Source of the DNA: Microglena sp. YARC
Taxonomy: Eukaryota; Chlorophyta; Chlorophyceae; Chlamydomonadales; Chlamydomonadaceae
Length of the DNA: 64,000 bases
Assembly: GCA_022414725.1 (NCBI GenBank)
Contig: CM039462.1
Span: 59,678,001-59,742,000 of the forward strand
Reading direction: 5' to 3'
The position numbers and the translations under genes were made by a program. Shown here in pieces: positions 46,501 to 59,889 of this stretch (the stretch's first letter is position 1; every line of letters starts with the position of its first letter). The notes beneath the pieces are model-generated. The model ran no database searches and had not been told where the DNA came from. It saw nothing but the letters and a program-made list of their open reading frames with translations.

Positions 46501-49500
46501 TTGTAGGTGTAACTTCTTTTCCTCTTGCAGTACACTATGTTATGGTATGCGACACTTCATGGATGGGAATGATCTTCATTGCAAACAGGCGCTGCACTTT
46601 GTTGGTAGGTGTACTTCTTTCCTCTTTGCGGTACACGTTGTTAGGTATGCGACGCACCTTCACTGGATTGGGAATGATCTTTCATTGCAACAGGAGCTTG
46701 CACTTGTTGGTAGGTATACATACTTATTGGTTGGTAGGTTTCTCATTGGAACTGTGCATTACACTTGCTGGGGTGCCTCTCACCCACCTCACTGGATGGA
46801 AAGGCTCTTCAATTAGCAACGGGAGGATGCTCTTGTTGGTAGGTATATCTTTTTCTCTCAACCCAATGAAGTACCTCTGGTTAGTTAGGTGTACTTCTTT
46901 CACTATTTGGGGGGTGGAATTGTGCAGTAACACTTGTTGGTAGGTGTGCTTCTTTCAGCTATTTGGGGGTGGAAATTGTGGCAGTAAGCACTTGTCGGTA
47001 GGTTCTACTTCTTTCAGCTATTTGGGGGTGGAAATTGTGCAGTACACTTGGTTGGTCAGGTTACTTCTTTCAGCTTATTTGGGGGTGGAAATTGTGCAGG
47101 TAGCACTTGTCGGTAGGTGTACTTCTTTCAGCTATTTGGGGGTGGAATTGTGCAGTACACTTGTTGGTAGGTGTACTTCTTTCAGCTATTTGGGGGTGGA
47201 ATTGTGCAGTACACTTGTTGGTAGGTGTACTTCTTTCAGCTATTTGGGGGTGGAATTGTGCAAGTTACCTTGTGGTAGGTGTACTTCTTTCAGCTATTTG
47301 GGGGTGGAATTGTGCAGTACACTTGTTGGTAGGTGTACTTCTTTCAGCTAGTTGACGGTGGAATTGTGCAGTACACTTGCGTGTACTGCTCTTGTTGGTG
47401 GTTATAGTTCTTTCAATCCTTTGCAGGCGGGGCTCAACATCCAACCACCCATTTTATATCAATAATATGCTTATAACAAGGTGTTAGGTTGAGGGGGCCA
47501 GCCGCGTTTGCTTGCAAGTGGGGCAACATCCAACCCCCATTTTATATCAATAATATGCCTTATTACGAGGCGTGAGGTTGAGGGGGCCAGCCTGTTTGCT
47601 CGTTCTGGGGCCAACCACAATTTGTTGATTTAATTTTTTAAGAAGTTCATCTTGAACTGTTATGAATGGGCTGTTCTAATATGGAGTGGTATTTAGTAGA
47701 GGAACACCTCAGTTCCATCCCATTCTTCTTGGCTAGAATAAAGTGTCTGAAAAGCAGCTAAAATATGAAAAGTAGCTGAAAAGTAGCTAACACTTGCCAC
47801 AAGCAACTTGTGCCCAAGGCATACCTGAAAAGTAGCTGAAAAGTTAGCTGAAAGTGCTAATACCTGCACAGCAACTTGTATCCAAAGTATATCCTGAAAG
47901 TGAAGCTGAAAAGTACCTAATCTGTTTATTAAATTTTGGTTCCCCCCCCACACATTGGTCTGGATCGGCGCTGCTCTGTAGGTGCTGCCTCTATCGTTAC
48001 TGATACAATCACATCTACGGTGTATATCGTAGCACCAAAATGTCCTTTGACAGATTTTTGATTACAAAGTTCGGATTCTTTGCGACATTTCTATTATAAC
48101 TATTTATATAGGCACCAAATCGGTGGTCCTCTTGTAGGCAGCCGCCTTCCATCTTTTACTTGACCAATTCATGTAACGGTGTAATTGTAGGCTACATAGT
48201 GGAGTGTGATTCAGGTTTGCCGGATGTTGGGGCTAGGTTGATAGGTATAGACTAGTGGTTACGTTTCTGTACAATTAGAGTTGATAAAGGTGTTACAAAC
48301 CAGTGTAAAATATGTCATTCACGTGCAAAAGGCATGTTTTCTAAGCCCCCCCCAACAAATCCCGGGGGGCATAGCCCTTTAAACTTGTTGGCTACCAAAA
48401 TGGCCCTAAAGATTTCTGGAAAAGGCAGACAGATTGTAAAATTGTAGCACCAAATCGGTCCTTTGACGGTTTTGGATTACGAAGTCGGATTCTTTGGAGA
48501 TATTTATATTAAACTAAGGCATCCGATCGGCTGCTCCCTCTTTAGGCAAGCAGTGATATGCCTTAGTATTTTGAGCCATTGACATTAAAAATCGTGGTAA
48601 GATGCCAGGGTAGAGTTTGTAGCTAGATGGAAACATTAAAATCGTGGCACCGATGCGCAGGTGTAGAGTTGTGGGGCGTGGAAACAGTTTACTTCATCGT
48701 GGCACGATTGCCCAGGTGCGACTTTTACAAGATTGAAACATTAAATAACGGGCGCCTTTTTGGCTTGCCCAATTTCCAGTAATGGGGCAGGCACCACCTA
48801 CCCTGTTACAGTAGTGCCTCCCGGGGCAGGCACTACCCTACCTCTGTTTTAACAGTAGTGCCTCCCGGGGCAGGCGCACTACCCTACCCCCCGGGAGGCA
48901 CTACTGTAACAGAATGCTACGCTCATACAGTACGAGCTGCCTGCATCTTTACATGACCCCACAAATGGCAAAGCCCCCACTGAGACTACCTCGTCCACCA
49001 ATCCAAGGACACCTCGCTCTCGTCTAACTATTCAACGCTATGCGCTCTCACGTTTTTGGCAGAGCCCCTCTTCAAGGGGACGGGAGCCCCATGTTTACCC
49101 ATTTGTCCGTTTGTTCCGACGATAAATTGAAAACATTGAAGCCTGAACGCGTAACTACGTGCTTCGGTCAGCTGCCATGTTGCGACCTTTCGTTCTGTTG
49201 CCAACACACTCCCGCCAATGTTTCCAGCGTCGCTTGTGACGGCTGCAAAGTAGAAACTTTTCTAAATAATTTGTGTTGCGCCCCTACTGTCTGTTACACG
49301 ACTCTATTCGCTATCACTCTTCTCACTTTAACAACTATTTGGTGTTGTCCCCTACCCTTTATATGTAGGGTGCTGCCTCCAATTCTTAACATGACCCACA
49401 ATGGCCTAAGTCATCACTGGGACCATCCTCCATCCCCGCCCCCCCCCCACCCTAGATACTCTTGTCGTAAACCACAATGCTATTACTATCATGCTTGGTC

Positions 49501-52500
49501 TAAATATTTGTGCCTGTCCCTACTCAGGCATATGTAAGTGCCTGCCTCCATCTATTTGCATGGTCGGACATATGGCCTCAGCCGACCCACTGTGAATACC
49601 TCAGCCCCCCGCCCGCGTCCCCCCCCCCCCCCACCTGGACAATCCTCTATACAGGCGATTTTAATGCTATCTCGGCACATCCTTGACCAACTATTGTATT
49701 GCCTCTACTCTGTAGGAGCTGCCTCATCCTGTACATGACCGCCACAAAATGGGCCAAGCCACCCACTGGGAATACTCAGCCCCCCCCCCCCCCTGGGACA
49801 ACGCCTCTTATACAGCGATAATGCTATCTCGCACATCTTGACCAACTATGTATTGCCTCTACTATGTAGGAGCTGCTCCATCGCTGTACATGACCCCACA
49901 AATGGCCAAGCCCCCCACCTGGGATACTGCAGCCCCCCCCCCCTGGACACCCTTTATACGCGATATGTCTATCTCGCAATCCTTGAGCAATACTATGTAT
50001 TGCTCTATCTGTAGGAGCTGCCTCATCCTTGTACATGACCGCGCACAAATGGCGCAAAGCCGCCACTGGGAATACTCAGCCCGCCCCCCCCTGGACAACC
50101 CTCTATACAGCGATATGCTATCTCGCACATCTTGACCAACTATGTATTGCCTCTACTCTGTAGAGCTGCTCCATCTGTAATGACCCACAAATGGCCAAAG
50201 CCACCACTGGGAATACCTCAGCCCCCCAGCCTGTATTACAACCCTCTTATACAGCGATATGCTATCTCGCACATTGCTTGACCAACTTTGTATTGACTCT
50301 ACTCTGTAGGAAGCTGCCCTCATCCTGTACATGACCCCACAATGGCCAAAGGCCCCCCACTGGCGATACCTCAGCCCCCCCCCCCCCTGACAACCCTCTA
50401 ATAAGCGATAATGCCATCTCGCACATCTTGAGCGAACTATGTATTGCCTAATACTCTGTAAGGAGCTGCTCCATCCTGTAAACATGACCCCCACAATGGC
50501 CAAAGCCCCCCACTGGGAATACTCAAGTCCCCCGCCCCCCCTTGACACCCCCTCTATACAGCGATATGCTATCTCGCACATGCCCTTGACCAACTATGTA
50601 TTAGCCTTCTACTCTTGTAAGAGCTGCCTCCATCCTGTACATGACCCACAAATGGCCAAAGCACCACTGGGAATACCTCAGCCGCCCCCCCCCTTTGGAC
50701 AACCCTCTATACAGCGATAATTGCTATCTCGGCACATGCTTGACCAACTATGTATTGCCTCTACTTGTAGGAGCCTGCCTCCATCCTGTAATGACCCCCA
50801 CAAATGGCCAAAGCCCCCCACTGGGATACCTTCAGGCCCCCACCCCCTCCTTTGACAACGTCTAACAAGCGATATTGGCTATCTCGCACATCCTTGACCA
50901 ACTATGTATTTTGCCTCTACTCTGTAGGAGCTGCCTCCATTCCTGTACATTGATCCCCCACAAATGGCCAAAGCCCCCCACTGGGAATACCTCCCCAGCC
51001 CCCTCCCCCCCCCCCTGGACAACCCTCTATACAGCGATATGCTATCCGCACATCCTTGAGCAACTATGTATTGCTTCTACTCTGTAGGAGCTGCCTCCAT
51101 CTGTACATGACCCCCACAAATGGCCAAAGCCCCCCACTGTGAATACCTCAGCCCCCCCCCCCCTGGACAACCCTCTATATCAGCGATATGCTATTCTCGC
51201 ACATCCTTGACCAACTATGTATTGCTCTACTCTGTAGAGCTGCCTCCATCCTGTACATGACCCCCACAAATGGCCAAAGCCCCCCACTAGGAATACCTTC
51301 AGCCCCCCCCCCCCCCCCCCCCCCCCTGGACAACCCCTCTATACAGCGATATGCTATCTCGCACATCCTTGAGCAAACTATGTATTGCCTCTACTCTGTA
51401 GAAGCTGCCTCCATCCTGTACATGACCCGATACAAATGGCCAAAGCCCCCACTGGAATACCTCAGCCCCCCCCCCCCCCCCTGGACAACCCTCTATACAG
51501 CGATATGCTATCTCGCACATCCTTGACCAACTATGTATTGCCTCTACTCTGTAGGAGCTGCCTCCATCCTGTACATGACCCCCACAAATGGCCAAAGCCC
51601 CCCACTGGGAATACCTCAGCCCCCCCCCCCCCCCCTGGACAACCCTCTATACAGCGATATGCTATCTCGCACATCCTTGAGAACCAACTAGTGTATTGCC
51701 TCTACTCTGTAGGAGCTGCCTCCATCCTGTACATGACCCCCACAAATGGCCAAAGCCCCCCACTGGGAATACCTCAGCCCCCCCCCCCCCCCTGGACAAC
51801 CCTTCTATACAGCGATATGCTATCTCGCACATCCTTGAGCAACTACTTGTATTGCCTCTACTCTGTAGGAGCTGCCTCCATCCTGTAACCCATGACCCCC
51901 ACAAATGGCCAAAGCCCCCCACTGGGAATACCTCAGCCCCCCCCCCCCTGGACAACCCTCTATACAGCGATATGCTATCTCGCACATCCTTGAGCAACTA
52001 TGTATTGCCTCTACTCTGTAGGAGCCCCTCCATCCTGCCTCCTCCTGTACATGAACCCCCTTGAGCACTGGCCAAAGCCCCCACTGGGCAATACTCAGCC
52101 CCACCCCCCTGAATACCCTCAGCCCCACCCCCCCTGGACAACCCTATACACAAATTGGCCGTAGGAAAGCCCCACTGCCAAAGCCCCCCACTGAATACCT
52201 CAGCCCCCCCCCCCCCCCCCGGACAACCCTCTATACACGCGATATGCCTATCTCGCACATCCTTGACCAACTATGTATTGCCTCTACTCTTAGGAGCTGC
52301 CTCCATCCTGTACATGACCCCCACAAATGGCCAAAGCCCCCCTAGGAACTGGAATACCTACCAGCCCCCCCCCCCCCTGCCCTACCGAACAACCCTCTAT
52401 ACAGCGATATGCTATCTCGCCTCCTAACCTCCATCCTGCAACTATGTATTGCCTCTATGTATTTGCCTCTACTCTGTAAGTAGCTGCTCCCCTCTCATCC

Positions 52501-55500
52501 TGGTTACATGACCCCCCACAAAATGGCCAAACTCCCTGCCCCCCACTGGGAATACGCTCAGCCCCCCCCCCCCCCTGACAACCCTCATACAGCATATGCT
52601 ATCTCACATTCCTTGACCAACTATGTATTGCCTCTACTCTGATAGGGAGCTGCCTCCATCCTGTACATGACCCCCACAAATGGGCCAAAAGCCCCCCACT
52701 GGAATACCTCAGCCCCCCCCCCCCCCCCCCCCCCCCCTGGACAACCCTCTATACAGCGATATGCTATCTCGCACATCCTTGACCAACTATGCACTATGCT
52801 TCTACTTCTGTAGGAAGCTGCCTCATCCTGACTGACCCGCCACCCCACAATGGCCAAAGCCCCCACTGGGAATACCCCTCCAGCCCCCCCCACCTCCCCC
52901 CCCCCCCCTGGACAACCCTCTATACAAGCGATATGCTATCTCGCCACACATACACCTTGACCAACTATGTACATTGCCTCTACTCATGCTGCTGTACATG
53001 ACAATGGCCCCACTGGCCTCAGGGGGGGGGGGGGGGATAGGGCACCGGGGACCAACTATGATTGGGGGAGGGGGGGGGGGTGGGGCCAAAGCCCCCCACT
53101 GGAATACCTCAGCCCCCCCCCCCCCTGGACAACCCTCTATACAGCGATAGCTATCTCGCACATTCCTTGACCAAACTATGTATTGCTTTCTCTCTGTAGG
53201 AGCTGCCTCCATCCTGTACATGACCCCCAAAATGGCCACCCCACTGGAATACCTCAGCCCCCCCCCCCCTGGTACAGATATGCTACACCCCACTATGTAT
53301 GCCTCTACTCTGTAGGAGCTGCCTCCATCCTGTACATGACCCCCCACAAATGGGCCAAAGCCCCCACTGGGAATTACCTCAGCCCCCCCCCCCCCCCCCT
53401 GGACAACCCTCTATACAGCGATATGCTATCTTGCACATCCTTGAGCAACTATGTATTGCCTCTACTCTGTAGGAGCTGCCTCCATCCTGTACATGACCCC
53501 CACAAATGGCTTACCCCTTGATGAGAAGCTACATGGAAGGTGCTCCTGGTGCACCGGCGCCCATGTTTGGGGATGCCATGATATTTGTGGCGCAGATCTT
53601 TGCCGCACTCCATTATATCCTTGAGGAAAAGTACCTCTCCAAGTTCCGGGTGGAGGTGAGTTTTTTTTTTGGGGGGGGGGGGGGGGGTTGTTGGCGATGC
53701 CATGATATTTGTAGCTCAGATCTCGGCTGCGCTCCAGGACATCCTAGAGGAAAGTACCTCTCCCAAGTTTCGGGTGGAGGTGAGCTTATTTTGGGGGGGG
53801 AGGGGGCGTATGTTGGTGTTTGGCGATGCTATGATAAGCTTGGCTCAGATCTTTGCCGCCCTCCACTGCATCCTAGGTGAACAGTACCTCTCCAAGGTTT
53901 GGTTGGAGGTGAGTGGCCAGGGACAGGGGGGGGCGGAGGTGGGGTGGGGGGGGTGGTGAGTGTCGGTGTTTAGGGGGGAGGGGGGGGGGGGGGGGGAGCG
54001 TGAGGGCTGGGACAGGTGGTGGGGTCGGTGTTTGGGTGGTGGTGTTTGGCGAGTCACTATATTTTTTAGCTCAGATCCTTGCCGCCCTTCAGTACATCCT
54101 TGAGCAAAAGTTACCTCTCTGAGTTTCTGGGTAGAGGGAGTGGCTAGGGATAGGGACAGGGACGGGCTGGGTTGGGGGGGTGGGGGGTCAACGTTCGTAT
54201 TTGAGGGTTGAAGGCCACGGAATGGAGGTACTCTTAACAAAACAAGTCCTATGCAGCGTCGCAAGCGGCGCGGAAAATTGGCAGATTTTGTTGGGAACAG
54301 AACGACAGGGAGCTGACCGGAGCAAGTTAGTTATGAGATAGTTGGCTGACTTGTCAGGCTCCAATGTTTCGGCCGGTAGGGTGGACGACGGGGTGAATCT
54401 AGGGGGGCTCCCGCCGCCCAGGGGGGGGGGGGGGGGGGGCGGGGGGGCTCCGCCAAAAATGTTTCAATTTTGATATTTTCTGCGCTCAAGTACATCCTAA
54501 AAGAAGTATATCTCCAAGTTTGGATGTACTTGAAGTACTTCTTGTACCTGTAGAGGTCCTTGAAGTACATAAACTTACGAACAGTACCTCTCCATGTTTC
54601 GGTGGAGTTTTTTTTGGGGGGGGGGCCTGTAAGGGGGACTGGGACAGGTTGGTGTGGGCGGTGTGGGTGTTTGCCCTTTGCCCTTGGAGGGAATTTTGGG
54701 GTGGGTGGGGGGGGGGGGGGTAAGGGGGACTGGGACAGGTTGTGTGGGCGGGTTTGGGTGTTTACCCTTTGCCCTTGGAGGGAATTTGGGGCCTGGCCGT
54801 GTGTGCCTTCGCCACCCCTGTGCTCCATTACATTAAGGACTAACAGACATAGCCAACAGAACCACACTGCATCCACACCCTACCCCTGCCCCCCGACCCC
54901 TCTGAGGGGAGATTATCACACAATGTCGTCCCCACCCCCACCCCCACACCCACCCTCCCTACCCCTGCCCCCCATCTCCACCCACACCAACACCAACACC
55001 CACCGCAGCCTCTCTTAGCTGTTTGCTTGGCGGGAATGTGGGGCCTGGCCCTGTGTGCTTTTGCCCTCCCCGCGCTCTCTTTCGTCAACGACTCTGAGGG
55101 GAGGTTATCACACAATGTCGTCCCCACCCCAACCCCCACCCCCACCCTCTCACCCTCACCCTCACCCTCACCCCCACACCCACACCCCCACACCCACCCG
55201 CAGCCTCTCTTAGCTGTAGGCTTGGAGGGAATGTGGGGCCTGGCCCTGTGCGCCTTTGCCCTCCCCGCGCTTTCTTTTGTCAACGACTCTAAGGGGAGGT
55301 TATCACACTATGTTGCCTCCACCCCCACCCCCACCCTCTCACCCTCACCCTCACCCTCACCCACACACCCACCCACACACCCACCCACCCGCAGCCTCTC
55401 TTAGCTGTAGGCTTGTCGGGAATGTGGGCCTGGCCTTGTGCACCTTTGCCCTCCCCGCGCTTTCTTTTGTCAACGACTCTAAAGGGAGGTTATCACACTA

Positions 55501-58500
55501 AGTTGCCTCCACCCCCCACCCCAACCCCCAACCCCACCCGCAGCCTCTCTTAAGCCGTTAGATTGGAGGGAATGTGGGGGCCTGGCCCTGTGCGCCTTTT
55601 GCCATCCCTGCCCTCTCTTTTGTGAAGGACCCCCAGGGACGCCCACTGGAAGATGGATTGGAAGCTGTGAGGGATATTGTTGCAAGCCGGCAGCTACAAG
55701 CCGCGTGAGGGAGCAGTGGTATGGAAGGGGTGGTTAGGGTGGTTGGGGGTAGGGGTGTGGGGTGGTTGGGGGAGGAGGGGGTCGAGGGGTTGGAAAGGGG
55801 TGGGGGGAAGGGTTGTGGAGGATGGTTTGGAAGCTGTGAGGGATATTGATGAAAGCCGACAGCCACAAGCCGCGGTGAGGAAAGGGATGTTGTGGAAGTG
55901 TGTGTGGGGGGTGTGTGTGTTGGGGTGTGTGTTGGGGGGGGAAAGGGGGAGGGGGTCATGAGTTGTGGGGAATGTGGGGCCTGCCTCTGTGCGCCTTTGT
56001 CATCACCGCGCTCTCTTTGGTGGAGGACTCTGAAGGACGCCCACTGGAAGATGGTTTGGAAGTTGTGAGGGATATTCTTGCAAGCCGGCAGCTACAAGCC
56101 GCGGTGAGGGATGTGTCTGGGTGTGAGTCTGGGTGTGGATGTGGGGGAGAGGGGTGCAGGTAGGTTGTGGTGTGTGTGTGCGTGAGTGTGTGGGTGTGGG
56201 GGTCATGGAAGTGTGTGTGTTTGTGTGGGTGTGTTTGTGTGTGTGGGTGTGTGGTGTGTGTTGTGGGTGGTGTGTGCCAGGGGATGGGGGGGTTGTGCGG
56301 TGCATGGAGGAGATGTTTGAGGAGGATCGGTTGGTAGCTGTGAGGGATATTGTTGCAAGCCAACAGCTACAAGCCGCGGTGAGGGAGCGGTGGGATGGGA
56401 TGGGATGGGATGTGTATGGGTCTGGGTCTGGGTGTGGATGTGGATGTGGGGGAGAGGGGTGCAGGTAGGTTGTGGTGTGTGTGTGTTTGGGGGGGAGGGG
56501 GAGTGTGTGTGTGGGTGTGGGTGGGTGGGTGGGGGGGCGTGTGTGTGGTGGGGGGTGGGGGTGGATGGGGGGGGGGGGGGATGGTGTGTGTGTGTGGGGG
56601 GGGGGCACTAAACCTGTTTGGGGGCAAAGAAAGAAAAGGATACCCCCAATGCACATGACACTCGTCACTGGCAGCAAGAGGGGGGGGGGGGGAGGGGGAG
56701 GATAGAGGGTGTGTGGAATTGCGGGGGATTGCAATGGGGTCAAACACTCTTTTTCTGACAGGTGGCAAAGAGTGTCCTGTGCACTGGAGTGCTGGTTGGG
56801 GGATTGGACTGGAAAACCATGCAACAATTCAAATTAAAATTGAAGGTGGCGAAGAGTGCCCTGCGCTCTTGAGTGCTGGTTGGGGGCTTGGACTGGAAAA
56901 CCATGTAACAATTCAAATTCAAATTCAAATTCAAATTGAAGGTGGTGAAGAGTGTCCTTTGCACTGGAGTGCTGGTTGGGGGCTTGGACTGGAAAACCAT
57001 GTAACCATTCAAATTCAAATTCAAATTCAAATTGAAGGTGGAAAAGAGTGCCCTTTGCACTGGAGTGCTGGTTGGGGGCTTGGACTGGAAAACCATGTAA
57101 CAATTCAAATTCGAGTTCAAATTAAAGGTGGTGGTGAGCGTCCTGTGCCTTGGGTTGCTCAATTTCGTTATTTGGCCTCAAACAGGTTTCAAACTCAAAT
57201 TGAAATTCAAATTACAGTGTCCTGTACATTGGGTTGCTCAATTTCTTTCTTTGGCCTGAAACAAGTTTCAAATTCAAATTCAAATTCAAATTACAGTGTC
57301 CTGTGCATTGGGTTGCTAAATTTCTTTCTTTGACCTCAAAGTCACCCGCACCCTAGCTGGAGCTTCTCATGCAACAATCAATACCTGGTACACATTGTTT
57401 GTGTTTTGGATTGCTCGTGTAACGACCCCAACCCCCTCACACGTACACACCCACCCTCCCCCCCGCCCAAACCCAAACCCAAACCCAAACCCAAACCAGT
57501 CCAAGCCCCCAAGCTGCAGCCCCCCCCCAACCACCCCAACCACCCCCCACTCACACACACACACTCCCCCCCCACTCACACACACACACACTCCAAACAC
57601 ACACACTCACACTCACACACACGCACCATGGTGGTATCTGCCCCCTTGCAGGTGGTGACAAGTATCCTTTGCATCAGGGTGCTCAATTTCTTCGGCCTCA
57701 AAGTCACTCGCGCCCTGTCTGGAGCATCTCGTGCAACCATCGACGTTGTAGGACTTTGTTTGTGTTTGGGATTGCTTGGGTGACAACCCGAACCCCTCAC
57801 ACGCCCCCCCCAAAACCAAACCCACCCAGTCCAAGCCCCTAACCAGCCCCCCCCCCCCCCCACACACACACACACACACCAACCACCCCCCCACTCACAC
57901 TCACGCACACACAGACATGTGCCCCCTGGCAGGTGGTGACAAGTATCCTGTGCATTGGGGTGCTCAATTCTTTCGGCCTCAAAGTCACTCGCGCCCTGTC
58001 TGGAGCATCTCGTGCAACGATCGACGCTGTAGGGCTTTGTTTGTGTTTGGGATTGCTTGGGTGACAACCCGAACCCCCTCACACGCCCCCCCAAACCCAA
58101 ACCCACCCAGTCCAAGCCCCTAACCAGCCCCCCCCCCAACACACACCCACACACCCCACACACCCGCCCACCCACCCACACCAACCACCCCCCCACTCAC
58201 ACTCACTCACTCAAACACACACATATCTGCCCCCTTGCAGGTGGTGACAAGTATCCTGTGCATTGGGGTGCTCAATTTCTTCGGCCTCAAAGTCACCCGC
58301 GCCCTTTCTGGCGCATCTCGTGCAACCATCGACGCCTGCAGGACTTTGTTTGTGTGGATGTTCTCTCTCTACATTGGATGGGAGGCCTTCCACTGGCTTC
58401 AGATCGGTGGCTTTGTTGTTCTTGTGACAGGTGGATTTGAATTTTTGGATTTGAATGTTTGAATGTTTGAATTTTTGTTTTTTGTGTGGGAGGCCTTCCA

Positions 58501-59744
58501 CTGGCTTCAGATCGGTGGCTTTGTTGTTCTTGTGACAGGTGGATTTGAATTTTTGAATTTATGAATGATTGATTTTCAATTTTTGGTTTTGAATTTTCGA
58601 ATTTTCGAATATTTGTGTGGGAGGCCTTGTTGTTGGTTCAGATCGGAGGCTTTGTTGTTCTTGTGACAGGTGTTGTATTTTTGTTGTATTGGTGTTGTAT
58701 TTGTTGTGTTTCATTGTATTTATTTTGTTTTTGTTGTTGTGGTTAATTGTATTTGTTTTTGTATCTCATCTCTCTACATTGGATGGGATTCCAAACATTG
58801 GCTTCATATCAGAGGCTTAGTTGTTCTTGTGACAGGTGGATTTGAATTTTGAATTTGATTTGGATTTTTGTTTGGGAGGCCTTCTACTGGCTTCAGATCG
58901 GACGCTTTGTTGTTCTTGTGACAGGTGGATTTGAATTTTGAATTTGATTTATTTTTGTGTGAGAGGCTTTCTAGTGGCTTCAGATCGGAGGCTTCGTTGT
59001 TCTTGTGATCGGTAATGATTAGAGCTCTCGCAGTTGTTATATTTTATTGTATTCTTGTTGTGTGTTTGTTGCATTGTTTTTTTATTTCTGTTGTATTTAC
59101 GCGTATTTACGTTGTGTTTGTGTTGTATTGTTGTTGTGGTTTATTGTATTTTTGCTGTTTTTTGTTGTGTGTTCATTGTATTTGTTTGTGTGGATGTTCT
59201 CTCACTACATTGGATGGGAGGCCTTCCACTGGCTTCAGATTGGTGAGGCTTTGTTGTTCTTGTGACAGGTGAGTTTGAATTTTTGATTTTAATTTTGATT
59301 TTATTTGGGGGGGGGGGGGGAGAGGCCTTCCACTGGCTTCAGATGGGTGAGGCTTTGTTGTTCTTGTGGCAGGTGAATTTGATTTTTTTGATTTGAATGT
59401 TTGAATGTTTGAATGTTCGGTTTGAATTTTTGTTTTTTGTGTGGGTGGCCTTCCACTGGCTTCAGATCGGTGAGGCTTTGTTGTCCTTTAGACAGGTGAA
59501 TATGAATTTTCCAATTCGAATTTTGATTTTTTGTGTGGGAGGCCTTCCCCTGGCTGCAGATTGGTGGCTGTCTTGTTCTTGTGACAGTTTAAGTTGAATT
59601 TTCGGATTTCGATTTTTTGTGTGGGAGGCCTTCCCCTGGATTCAGATCCTTACACGGGACAATGTTACATTCCAGGTTTAGGCCAAATAGGCTAAAGGGA
59701 TCTCCACTGGATTCGGCTCAGAGCCTTTGTCCACCTTTGAGGCC

Positions 59745-59775
<31 letters not shown>

Positions 59776-59840
59776 ACACTCACACACACACACACACGAC
59801 ACACATACATACACACCGCCACCCACGCCCCCCCCCCCCC

Positions 59841-59889
<49 letters not shown>

